64,000 bases of DNA from the NCBI GenBank assembly GCA_002256145.1, contig NKIP01000054.1:1-64000 (forward strand), read 5' to 3'. The DNA is from Comamonadaceae bacterium PBBC1 (GTDB lineage: Bacteria > Pseudomonadota > Gammaproteobacteria > Burkholderiales > Burkholderiaceae_C). How positions within the stretch are numbered: position 1 is the first letter of the stretch; each line of letters begins with the position of its first letter. Of the stretch, positions 1-7,266 are shown in pieces. The translations under genes and the position numbers were made by a program. The notes under the pieces were generated by a model that saw only the letters and a program-made list of their open reading frames with translations, was not told the DNA's origin and did not search any database.

Positions 1-47
1 CGCGTGCGCGAAGGCGTTGAAGGGGTAGGAGTGTCTTGATTCATCAT
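1..47 (-). CDS. Start of a possible IS66 accessory gene (partial)
   Basis: On the minus strand two adjacent ATG codons (45-47 and 42-44) open a frame that stays open to the window edge. Only about 15 codons are visible, rich in Pro, Thr and Ser. Position and orientation fit the first small gene of an IS66 element (OrfA/TnpA), which starts shortly inside the terminal repeat. There is too little sequence to show homology; the call depends on the GTAAGCG terminus next to it. Confidence 0.3.
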   Translation of the reverse strand, partial: MMNQDTPTPSTPSRT

Positions 48-127
48 CGTGTCCACGTTGTTGTTGTGTGGCCAGGATGTTGCCGGGATGGCATTTGAAT
101 CTCAAGATGGGTTCACCGGACGCTTAC
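1..127. mobile_element. Terminal part of an IS66-like insertion sequence
   Basis: The stretch ends at 121-127 in CGCTTAC, so read on the minus strand it opens with GTAAGCG, the tip typical of IS66-family inverted repeats. Exactly at that point the reading frame of the neighbouring metallopeptidase stops making sense. A short reading frame starting about 80 bases inside the element runs off the window edge, as expected for the first IS66 gene. The family generates 8-bp target duplications, so 128-135 (aaaccaag) is the predicted target copy. The other end lies outside the window, so the family call rests on one terminus and position only. Confidence 0.55.
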
Positions 128-583
128 AAACCAAGTAGGAATTTGGAAGAAGAGCGCCAGGTAACCTACACGGTGATGAACCTCCGCGTGCATGAGTTCG
201 TGGGCAACGACATCAACGTTTTGCCCTTTAGGGCCAACCATGACGCAAGTGCGGCTCCCGATAGACTGTGTACTACCGTAGGCGTTGAGCCTAAACGGGC
301 CAAACCCGTCTGGTTGATGGAAGAACAGAATGATGGGTTTCGATTCAACTGGGCCGAAGCTAGTTTCAATTCGCAAGCGGGCATCTCGCGTGAGTTGAGC
401 GTAGCGCTGTTGATCGACCACAGATTCACTTTGCGCAAGAGAACCACCCGAGAGTTTATGCAAATCGGATACCCCAATGAGAAGGCAGGCCGTTTGGCTA
501 GGAAGCGCGATGGCAAAAGTGGTCGCTGTTGCCAATACAACGGCGAACATGGCGATCAGAAATTTGTGTTTGATTGCTGGCAT
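113..583 (-). pseudogene. Truncated secreted HExxH metallopeptidase-like gene
   Basis: The 156-residue product starts at an ATG with a good AAAGGA ribosome site. It has an N-terminal hydrophobic signal or anchor segment (about residues 8-27) and a zincin motif HELMH at 128-132, followed by a sequence ending in PTWF. In related peptidases this PTWF would be followed by an acidic residue and a Gly-Leu-Ala segment carrying the next part of the active site. Here the frame instead enters the IS66-like terminus at 127 and stops after five foreign codons. I read it as a cassette-type gene whose 3' end was cut off by the insertion, so probably inactive. The substrate is unknown. Confidence 0.6.
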
Positions 584-594
584 GGTGTCCTTTC

Positions 595-660
595 TAGTCC
601 TACCGAATGAATGAGCGTTATGAGAAGTCCTCGCGACGGAAGGTTTTGGCATCGCTAAGC
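595..660 (-). repeat. attC-like site downstream of the GNAT gene
   Basis: Read on the minus strand, the GNAT stop codon lies inside GCTTAGC, resembling a left attC core (RYYYARC). About 60 bases later comes a degraded version of the motif that precedes the neighbouring cassettes (a CCTA box followed by CGAA on the plus strand). This is the weakest of the four candidate sites; it is listed because spacing and position match the others. Confidence 0.35.
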
Positions 661-1215
661 CAGAGCAATACGAAAGCGAAGACATGGTTGGCTGCCAAAT
701 TGGGGCGGCTTATTGAAGCGCTCATGAAGTTTTCCGCCTGCTGCCAAGATGACCTTCTGCGAAGGCAGGTTGTCAGGGTCTGTTGTGATCTCTACGTACG
801 GTAGCGCCATCTCGCGGGCCTCTTCGAGCAACATCAACAGCGCTGACGTGGCGTAACCCTGCCGCTGCTTCCATGCAACGACGGCGTAACCCATGTGCCC
901 GAGGCAGTAGGCCGGAAGCTCCGCCGTTCCGTGCTGCCACCTGAAGCCAATACTCCCGGCGAACTCTCCATCCCACATCCAGCGTCTGAACCCAGGTAGC
1001 CGAGGCACCACTGAGCCATCGGGCATCTTCACGGGTGAGCCTTTGGCCTGTCTGTCATCGAGCGAAGCAATGAAAGAGACGGGATTCGCTTCTATCTGCG
1101 CAAGCTCTTCGAGGGACGCTGCTAAGCCACGCTCATTGTCCGGCGACCAGCCGCGCCGAAGCGCTGCTGTGTAGCTCGGGAGGTATTGTTCAGCTGGAAC
1201 TACGAGTTGAATCAT
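655..1215 (-). CDS. GNAT-family N-acetyltransferase
   Basis: The 186-residue protein has the central GNAT region: a beta strand ending in a GYAVV-like segment, then the acetyl-CoA binding loop (QRQGYATSAL, around residue 118) and a C-terminal segment with the DPDN and AAGG elements typical of the fold. It would transfer an acetyl group from acetyl-CoA to an amine; the acceptor cannot be inferred. It is a small gene on the same strand as its neighbours and begins 11 bases after an attC-like right core, which fits a mobile gene cassette. GNAT proteins are among the most common cassette products. The start is an ATG without a strong ribosome site. Confidence 0.8.
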   Translation of the reverse strand: MIQLVVPAEQYLPSYTAALRRGWSPDNERGLAASLEELAQIEANPVSFIASLDDRQAKGSPVKMPDGSVVPRLPGFRRWMWDGEFAGSIGFRWQHGTAELPAYCLGHMGYAVVAWKQRQGYATSALLMLLEEAREMALPYVEITTDPDNLPSQKVILAAGGKLHERFNKPPQFGSQPCLRFRIALA

Positions 1216-1225
1216 CTGCTTTGAT

Positions 1226-1368
1226 GCCTAATGTTCGAACTGGGCGGGCGACGACGTCAGGACGCCAGGCTCTGACTGGCGGAAATGTACCGCGTACCTC
1301 CAGACCGGGCCTGTTGGCCTGCCGTTGTCGCTACGCTTGATCAAGGGGTTGCACTGGTGGTGCTAGGC
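1226..1368 (-). repeat. attC-like site between LysE and GNAT cassettes
   Basis: On the minus strand the LysE stop codon is embedded in GCCTAGC (1362-1368), a left core. The site ends with ATTAGGC (complement of gcctaat, 1226-1232), just before the GNAT start. The plus-strand segment gcctaatgttcgaactggg matches the equivalent segments at 2573 and 2003 at the core box and at the GTTYGA box. At 143 bases it is at the long end for attC sites. Confidence 0.5.
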
Positions 1369-1995
1369 ATGGCGTGACCGAATTTCAGCCACGGCAGCAG
1401 CCAGAAGGCGCAGACCAAACGCACCCACAACAGCACTGGCGAGGCGATTGAGAAGCTCGCGATTGCGTGAGTAGGCGAACTGAACCGCAGGGCGAGAGAA
1501 CGCAAGAGCGAGAAAGGTATGCCAGGCCAGCGCATTGACGAAGACAAGCGCGATGCTGGCAGCCAGCAAGTCAGGCGAATTCTCAGCGGGTAAGGCTGTG
1601 GCGAACACACTGCCGAAGAACAGAGCGGACTTGGGATTCAGGAGGTTTGTGATGAAACCGAGGCGGAAAGCTGCCCATGCGTGCAAGTGCACTACTCGTG
1701 ACTCTGATGCACAAGCACCCGAGCGCCATAGCCTGACCGCCACGTAGCATAGATACACGGCACCAGCGATTTGCAGCGCCAGACGAACAATAGGGTGCGC
1801 TGCGAACAGCGCGTTCACGCCGAGGATCGCAAGCAAAGCCCAAGTGACAGCCACGAAGCTGATGCCGAGCCCGGCATAGAAAGCGCTGCTGCGGTGACTG
1901 CTGGCAGCGAGTTGCGACACAAGGAGGACATTTGCACCTGGGGTTATGAGCACGAGCCAGTGGAGAAGCGCGATGGAAAGTAGGGCGGGGAGCAT
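1363..1995 (-). CDS. LysE/RhtB-family amino acid exporter
   Basis: The 210-residue protein is strongly hydrophobic, with about six membrane segments. Near the N-terminus is the LysE signature (LITPGANVLLV, residues 15-25), and after the second helix a Gly-Ala-Tyr-Leu segment. The family exports amino acids or related metabolites through the inner membrane; the substrate cannot be assigned. The start ATG lies 8 bases after an attC-like core and the stop overlaps the next attC-like core, so the gene fills its cassette exactly. No own promoter is visible. Confidence 0.85.
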   Translation of the reverse strand: MLPALLSIALLHWLVLITPGANVLLVSQLAASSHRSSAFYAGLGISFVAVTWALLAILGVNALFAAHPIVRLALQIAGAVYLCYVAVRLWRSGACASESRVVHLHAWAAFRLGFITNLLNPKSALFFGSVFATALPAENSPDLLAASIALVFVNALAWHTFLALAFSRPAVQFAYSRNRELLNRLASAVVGAFGLRLLAAAVAEIRSRHA

Positions 1996-2002
1996 TTAGG
2001 CA

Positions 2003-2089
2003 ACCTAAGGTCGAAGCTGTCCGGCACGCAGCATGCGCCGCGCAGCAGCAACCTGCTGCTGCGTGACCGTGATGAGTGAAATGTTAAAC
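2003..2089 (-). repeat. attC-like site between MAPEG and LysE cassettes
   Basis: Read on the minus strand it runs from GTTTAAC (complement of 2083-2089, fits RYYYAAC), shortly after the MAPEG stop, to CTTAGGT (complement of 2003-2009) before the LysE ATG. The interior contains GCAGCAGC/GCTGCTGC inverted segments that could form the stem. The right half aligns with the sites at 1226 and 2573. Confidence 0.5.
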
Positions 2090-2103
2090 CTCACAGGTTT
2101 GGC

Positions 2104-2511
2104 TCAAACGCTGAGCAGGCGAATAGCCCAGTACACACCAATGCCCAACTGCACGGCAAACGCTGAAAACCGAAACGTAACCGCCAAAGCAGAAATCGAA
2201 ATGAGGTGAATCACTGACTGCAGAATGCGCGCAAAGAGAAAGGTGTACGCCAGCGGATCGGTGATGGAGGTTCTACCCGCCACGACAGCAATGAGCATGA
2301 GGCCACCAAAAATTGGTAAGCCTTCGATGCAGTTTGCGTGGGCCCGTGCGAGGCGCTGCATAAACGGAGAAAGGTTTGAATTCTCTGGGTTGATCCCGTT
2401 TGCCGCAACGGCCTTGGTGAGGACAAGCTTAGAGCGAATGACCTCCATGAGTACCAAAAGGAACAATGACCAGGCGACGAAGCCGGCGAGGGTAGTCAGT
2501 GTGGGGTTCAT
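2104..2511 (-). CDS. MAPEG-family membrane protein
   Basis: The 135-residue protein has about four transmembrane helices, the arrangement of membrane-associated eicosanoid/glutathione metabolism (MAPEG) proteins. The conserved second segment RLARAHANCIEGLPIF (about residues 53-68) contains the Arg, Asn and Glu typical of the family. Bacterial members are often glutathione-dependent or of unknown role. It is cassette-like: same strand as its neighbours, attC-like sites on both sides, and a 62-base leader after the upstream core. Confidence 0.85.
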   Translation of the reverse strand: MNPTLTTLAGFVAWSLFLLVLMEVIRSKLVLTKAVAANGINPENSNLSPFMQRLARAHANCIEGLPIFGGLMLIAVVAGRTSITDPLAYTFLFARILQSVIHLISISALAVTFRFSAFAVQLGIGVYWAIRLLSV

Positions 2512-2572
2512 GTTTTACCGTGATGACGTTTCGTGTGTTTTTTTCTTACGCGCGAGGGCTGCTTCTTTGAAT

Positions 2573-2649
2573 GCCTAACGTTTGACATAACCGGCACCAA
2601 GGTCTTTATCGCTGGCATCCGTGTTGATGGATGGGCTACAAGGCTAGGT
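2573..2649 (-). repeat. attC-like site between YCII and MAPEG cassettes
   Basis: This is the best of the four. On the minus strand it starts with ACCTAGC (complement of 2643-2649, overlapping the YCII stop) and ends in CAAACGTTAGGC, whose last seven bases match the right attC core GTTRRRY exactly. Length is 77 bases, and an inner short hairpin (GGATG/CATCC) is visible. The right half is the closest to published attC ends known to me. Confidence 0.55.
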
Positions 2650-2942
2650 CACAACTGAACGATCTTGTCTTCTAGGGCCTTAGCCCAGGTGAACAGTCTG
2701 TAGCTCCGTACTTCTGGTGCGTAATACGGGTCGTTCTCGATTAGCTTTACGGCACGATCTCGACTGACAACCTCTAGAACCCACAGCCCCCCGGCAAAGG
2801 GCTCGCCCGGCCCACTTCGGAGGCCACCGCCGATGAGAATTTCATTCTCATTCTCGGCCAAGTAATTTAGATGCGCCTGACCGTGCCGTTTACGAACCCC
2901 CAACATACCGGGATCATCTTGAAATATTGCAACCCACCTCAT
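2649..2942 (-). CDS. YCII-related domain protein
   Basis: The 97-residue protein matches the YciI-like fold: an N-terminal strand, then RKRHGQAHLNYL with the His that is conserved in the family, a Gly-Gly-Gly-Leu turn, and a C-terminal part with AVKLIENDPYYAP, typical of YCII dimers. The family has a ferredoxin-like fold with no general assigned reaction. A ribosome site (AGGAAG) precedes the ATG. It is the most upstream gene of the cassette series; its own upstream core is not recognisable. Confidence 0.75.
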   Translation of the reverse strand: MRWVAIFQDDPGMLGVRKRHGQAHLNYLAENENEILIGGGLRSGPGEPFAGGLWVLEVVSRDRAVKLIENDPYYAPEVRSYRLFTWAKALEDKIVQL

Positions 2943-3304
2943 ATGGCTTCCTTACATGTTGCCGCATATCGTGATGCAGACCGCAAAACCCGTTTGATAC
3001 ACCCGGTCCGTGTCGATACATCTTTTTGTTGAATTCATTGCAATCGACTTGTGCCGTGGGTTTCAGACCAGTCACTGTATTTGCATGCAGGGATAAATGA
3101 ACAGACCCAATCCGGCACCCAGTCCTTCGCAACATCCCTCCCGCACCATTCAGCGCAGCAGGCGTGAAGCGCTCCACTATACCGAAATAAATACGAAAAA
3201 TTAACTACAAAATATTTTGGTGAGCTCAACTCTTTTCAGAAGCACGCCACTTCAAAGCACAACAGAAAACCAGCTTCGCACCCGCACGCTGCCATGTGAA
3301 ACCA
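2943..3304. other. AT-richer spacer, no gene recognised
   Basis: The spacer lies between the YCII gene and the GMC oxidoreductase stop. No frame in it has protein-like character, and no integrase gene or attI-like site is visible. On the minus strand a weak promoter-like pair (TTAATT, 17 bases, TATAGT; complement of 3199-3204 and 3176-3181) could drive the cassette genes. Confidence 0.4.
3176..3204 (-). promoter_or_regulatory. Possible promoter for the cassette array
   Basis: The -10 hexamer TATAGT is good, but the -35 hexamer TTAATT is poor, with 17 bases between. It sits in the most AT-rich part of the spacer and points toward YCII and the genes behind it, about 235 bases upstream. It is only a pattern match. 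Confidence 0.25.
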
Positions 3305-4894
3305 TCAATGCGCTGCACGAATCCAACCCGCCGCCTTCTCCGCAATCATGATCGTCGGCGCATTGGTGTTGCCGCTCACGATGCGCGGCATGACCGAGGC
3401 ATCGACCACGCGCAGGCCCGGTACGCCGTGCACGCGCAGCTGCGCATCGACCACCGCCATGCCGTCTTGCCCCATGCGGCAGGTGCCCACCGGGTGGTAG
3501 ACCGTGTCGGCGTGTTGGCGAATCCAGTGGTCGAGTTGTTCGTCGCTGCGCGCATCGGCAGACGCTGCCCACTCTTTGCCATACGCGGCCAAGGCGGGCT
3601 GGGCCAAGATGTTTTGAGCTTGGCGAACACCGCCGCGCAAGCGCTGCAGGTCACGCGGGTTGCTCAAAAACTGCGGGTCGATCAACGGGGCGCTGTTCGG
3701 GTCGCGGTCGGCCAATTGCACGCGGCCTCGACTGTCGGGTTGCAACAAGCACACATGCAAAGAGTAGCCATGACCCAGTGTCAATTGGCGGCCATGGTCC
3801 ACCAGTTTGGCCACCACAAAGTGCAGCTGGATGTCCGCGTGCGCCTCGTCTGGACGGCTTTTGTAAAAGGCACCGCCCTCGGCAAAGTTGGTGGTGAGCG
3901 GCCCCTTGCGGTGCTGCCGCCAGGCCCAAAGGGCTTGCAAGGTCTGCCACGCGCCTTGGGGTGAGACGCCGATCAAATCGGTGTGCCCCGGCGCATCGGC
4001 CACCAGCACTGCGTCGGGGTGGTCGTGCAGGTTTTCGCCTACGCCGGGCAAGTCGCGCAGCACCTCGATGCCCAGCGTTTGCAAATGCGCGGCAGGCCCA
4101 ATGCCTGAGCGCATGAGGATGGCGGGTGACTGGAAAGCGCCTGCGCTCAAAATGATTTCGCGCCGGGCGGTCACGGTCTGCGCTTGACGGCCATGCAATG
4201 TGTGCACCTGCCGAGCCGCGCCATCCACCAGGCCAATGCGGTCCACAGTGACGCCGGTCATGACGTGCAAGTTGGGGCGGCCCAAGTTTGGCGTGAGGTA
4301 GGCCTTGGCCGCGCTGAAACGCTCGCCTGCCTTCTGCGTGACTTGGTACAGGCCCACGCCTTCTTGTGTGGGGCCGTTGAAGTCGGTGGTGTGTGCCAAA
4401 CCGGCTTGCACGCCCGCCTCGACAAAGCGTTTGGCGAAGGCATTGGGGCTTTGCAGATCGGCCACGTTCAAGGGGCCGTTTTGGCCATGCCATTCGTTGT
4501 GGATGCGCTCGTTGTGCTCGGCCTTCAGAAAGTAGGGCAAGACCTCGGCCCATGACCAACCGGCGCAACCCATCTGGGCCCAAGTGTCGTAATCCACGGC
4601 TTGACCACGGATGTAAGCCATCGCATTGGTGGAGCTGGAGCCCCCCAAGGTACGGCCTCGCGGCTGAAAACCGATGCGGCCGTTCAAGCCGGGTTGCGGC
4701 ACGGTGTTCAGGCCTTGCGAGACGATTTCGGTGCGGGCCATGAGCGCGATGCCCGCCGGGCAGTGGATCAGGGCACTGGTGTCGGGTGGCCCGGCCTCGA
4801 TCAGGGCCACCTGCACGGCAGGGTCTTCGCTCAAACGGGCGGCCAGCACACAACCGGCCGAGCCACCGCCCACGATCACGTAGTCAAATTCCAT
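3305..4894 (-). CDS. GMC-family FAD oxidoreductase (choline dehydrogenase-like), copy 1
   Basis: The 529-residue flavoprotein opens with the FAD-binding GGGSAG dinucleotide motif (residues 9-14). It has the GMC signature around the LGGSSSTNAM segment and ends with the family's HPVGTCRMG and NTNAPTIM blocks that hold the active-site His and Asn. Such enzymes oxidise primary alcohols to aldehydes; the alcohol is unknown. The ATG at 4894 is chosen because the Rossmann motif begins five residues later and GGGGAA precedes it. A paralogue of identical length lies at 19009-20598, so the two flank the hut block. It may be transcribed with hutG or alone. Confidence 0.85.
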   Translation of the reverse strand: MEFDYVIVGGGSAGCVLAARLSEDPAVQVALIEAGPPDTSALIHCPAGIALMARTEIVSQGLNTVPQPGLNGRIGFQPRGRTLGGSSSTNAMAYIRGQAVDYDTWAQMGCAGWSWAEVLPYFLKAEHNERIHNEWHGQNGPLNVADLQSPNAFAKRFVEAGVQAGLAHTTDFNGPTQEGVGLYQVTQKAGERFSAAKAYLTPNLGRPNLHVMTGVTVDRIGLVDGAARQVHTLHGRQAQTVTARREIILSAGAFQSPAILMRSGIGPAAHLQTLGIEVLRDLPGVGENLHDHPDAVLVADAPGHTDLIGVSPQGAWQTLQALWAWRQHRKGPLTTNFAEGGAFYKSRPDEAHADIQLHFVVAKLVDHGRQLTLGHGYSLHVCLLQPDSRGRVQLADRDPNSAPLIDPQFLSNPRDLQRLRGGVRQAQNILAQPALAAYGKEWAASADARSDEQLDHWIRQHADTVYHPVGTCRMGQDGMAVVDAQLRVHGVPGLRVVDASVMPRIVSGNTNAPTIMIAEKAAGWIRAAH

Positions 4895-5062
4895 GAATTC
4901 CCCGAAAAAATGCTGAGTGCTGCCAATATAAGGTTTCGGGTCAAGGGTGCAACAGATTGCATGACACCTTGTCGGTTGCAAAGTTGAACAGGGTGTTCAA
5001 TGGCGCGGCACAGCCTGATGCAGCGCTGGGCCTGAACCCGTTGCCCGTGCTTGGGCCTCGCC

Positions 5063-5875
5063 TCAGGTTTCCACAAAAGCCAACACCGCCTCCAACATGC
5101 GCCGCACATGCGGCTGCACGCCCGCTGCCACCTCGGGCAGATAGTCAAAAGGCCAGCTTTCTTGCATGTAGCTGCACTGCGTCATTTCCAGCTGCACCGC
5201 GTGAATGCCTTGCGCCGGGTTGCCGTATTGGCGGGTGATGTGCCCGCCTTTGAAGCGGCCGTTGAGCACGGCGGTGTAACCCGGTGCTGACTGGCCAATG
5301 GCCAGCAGCTGCTCGGCCAATGCCGGGTCGCAGCTGGCACCGTTGGCGGTGCCCAGGTTCAGGTCGGGCAAGCGGCCCTCAAAAAATCGCGGCAGCACCG
5401 AGCGAATCGAGTGGGCGTCCCACAAGGCGGCCACGCCGTGCTGGGCCTGGATGCGGGCCAGCTCGTGCGCCAGTTGCGCGTGATAAGGCTGCCAAACGGC
5501 GTCTCGGCGCTCGGCGATTTCGGCCTCGCCCGGCACATCGGCCGGGTCGCGGTACAGCGGCTGGTCATCGAACAAGTCCACCGGGCACAGGCCTGTCACG
5601 CTTTGGCCGGGGTACAGGCTGGCCCCGTCCGGTGGGCGGTTCAGGTCGATCACAAAGCGTGAATGCGTGGCCACCAACACAGAGGCCCCCAACGCGTCGG
5701 CAAAGTCGTACAGGCGCTCCAGATGCCAGTCGGTGTCGGGCACGCGCCGGGCTTCGTCAGTGAGGCGTGCGGCCAGTGCGGGCGGCACATGTGTGCCCAC
5801 ATGCGGCATGGAAATCAGCAAAGGGCGCGTGCCTTGGCGAAAACGAAACGGCGGCTCGGTGGTCTGAAAAGTCAT
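5063..5875 (-). CDS. hutG: N-formylglutamate amidohydrolase
   Basis: The 270-residue protein releases formate and glutamate from N-formylglutamate, the last step of the five-step histidine pathway. Visible family blocks are the N-terminal ISMPHVGTHVP with a metal-ligand His, DTDWHLERLYDF, the DLNRPP segment and WDAHSIRSVLPR (about residues 153-164). Its ATG overlaps the hutF stop by four bases, so translation is coupled. HutF plus HutG means histidine nitrogen leaves as ammonia twice and the one-carbon unit as formate, rather than as formamide. Confidence 0.92.
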   Translation of the reverse strand: MTFQTTEPPFRFRQGTRPLLISMPHVGTHVPPALAARLTDEARRVPDTDWHLERLYDFADALGASVLVATHSRFVIDLNRPPDGASLYPGQSVTGLCPVDLFDDQPLYRDPADVPGEAEIAERRDAVWQPYHAQLAHELARIQAQHGVAALWDAHSIRSVLPRFFEGRLPDLNLGTANGASCDPALAEQLLAIGQSAPGYTAVLNGRFKGGHITRQYGNPAQGIHAVQLEMTQCSYMQESWPFDYLPEVAAGVQPHVRRMLEAVLAFVET

Positions 5876-7266
5876 GGCGTGTTCTCAAGAAGTTGTTGAC
5901 GTGCGGCCACCAAGCCGCTCAGGGCTGTGTCGTGCAAAACATGGCGGCCCGATTGCACCTGCACACGGCCTGCCACCCACACCTGTTGCAAGGCCGACTG
6001 GCGGTGGCTGGCAAACACATGGGCCGACAGCATGGCCTCGGGTGTGGACAAATCGCGCAGCAGCGGATGCTGTGCGTCCAGCACCACCATGTCAGCCTGC
6101 TGACCCACAGCCAAACCGGCGACCGGGCGTGCACTGGCTTGAGCACCACCGGCCACCGCTTGCAAGGTCATGGAGGTGGCCACCGAAGGCTGCGCGGCAC
6201 TGGCCAGCACATTGCGCTGGCGCGTGGACAGGCGCTGGCTGTATTCGAGTTGCATCAGTTCTTCGGCCGCGTTGACACAAGCGTGGCTGTCCGAGCCCAC
6301 GCCCCAGCGCCCACCAGCTTGCAACCAAGTGGGGGCATCAAAAATGCCATCGCCCAAATTGGCCTCGGTGCTGGGGCACAGGCCCGCCACCGCGCCGGTC
6401 CGTGCGGCGCGGGCACTTTCCTCGGTGCTCATGTGGGTGGCGTGCACCAAGCACCAACGCTCATCCACAGGTGCATGGTCAAGCAGCCACTGCACCGGGC
6501 GCTGCCCGCTCCAGGCCAGGCAGGCATCGACCTCGGCGGTTTGCTCGGCAATGTGGATGTGCACCGGGGCCGTGGCGTCCAGGGCGTGCAAACCGGCCAA
6601 GGCCTCGCGCAAGCTGTCGGGCGGCACGGCACGCAAAGAGTGCGGCGCCAGGCCCAGGCGAGCACCTTGCGCTTCGCACAAGGGTTTGAGCTTTTGCAGC
6701 AAAGCCAGCATGTTGTCTGTGGAGCGGATAAAGCGCCGCTGGCCAACGCTGGGCGGTGTGCCGCCAAAGCCACTGGTCTGGTAGAGCACGGGCAACAAGG
6801 TCAGGCCAATGCCTGCATGCGCCGCCGCACGCAGCAGGCACATCGACAAGGCGGCATCGTCGGCATAGGGGCGGCCCTCTGGGTCGTGGTGCACGTAATG
6901 GAATTCGCACACGCTGGTGTAACCGGCTTCCAGCATCTCCACATACAAACCCGTTGCAATGGCTTCGAGTTGTTCGGGGGTGATGGCAGACGCAAACTGG
7001 TACATCAGGCTGCGCCAGCTCCAGAAGCTGTCTTGCGCAGCGCCCCGGTATTCGGTCAAGCCGGCAAACGCCCGTTGAAACGCGTGCGAATGCAAATTGG
7101 GCATGCCGGGCACCACGGGGCCTGTTGCGCGTGGGGTGCCTACAGGACAAACCGTTTGCGCCTTCACATCCGTGAGCACACCGTGGTCATTCCATGACAA
7201 GAGCACATCGCGGGCCCAACCACTGGGCAGCAAGGCGTGTTCGGCAAACAGGCTGTGTTTGTTCAT
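5872..7266 (-). CDS. hutF: Formimidoylglutamate deiminase
   Basis: The 464-residue amidohydrolase-superfamily enzyme converts N-formimidoylglutamate to N-formylglutamate and ammonia. Metal-site motifs are visible in order: NLHSHAFQ (HxH after strand 1), HIHIAEQ, VHATHMS, and GSDSHACVN with the final Asp. The gene overlaps hutG (ATGA) downstream and hutI (four bases) upstream, forming a tight hutD-I-F-G unit. The length is normal for HutF. Confidence 0.92.
   Translation of the reverse strand: MNKHSLFAEHALLPSGWARDVLLSWNDHGVLTDVKAQTVCPVGTPRATGPVVPGMPNLHSHAFQRAFAGLTEYRGAAQDSFWSWRSLMYQFASAITPEQLEAIATGLYVEMLEAGYTSVCEFHYVHHDPEGRPYADDAALSMCLLRAAAHAGIGLTLLPVLYQTSGFGGTPPSVGQRRFIRSTDNMLALLQKLKPLCEAQGARLGLAPHSLRAVPPDSLREALAGLHALDATAPVHIHIAEQTAEVDACLAWSGQRPVQWLLDHAPVDERWCLVHATHMSTEESARAARTGAVAGLCPSTEANLGDGIFDAPTWLQAGGRWGVGSDSHACVNAAEELMQLEYSQRLSTRQRNVLASAAQPSVATSMTLQAVAGGAQASARPVAGLAVGQQADMVVLDAQHPLLRDLSTPEAMLSAHVFASHRQSALQQVWVAGRVQVQSGRHVLHDTALSGLVAARQQLLENTP

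Noticed and set aside
68..610. A 180-codon plus-strand frame over the truncated peptidase
   Set aside because: No recognisable fold. The minus strand encodes a signal-like segment and an HELMH motif and has a good ribosome site.
2943..3304. An integrase or attI site for the cassette array
   Set aside because: No integrase-like frame is present and no recombination site resembling attI can be seen.
5767..7197. A 476-codon open frame on the plus strand
   Set aside because: It is antisense to hutF, which has clear catalytic motifs; the plus frame has none.
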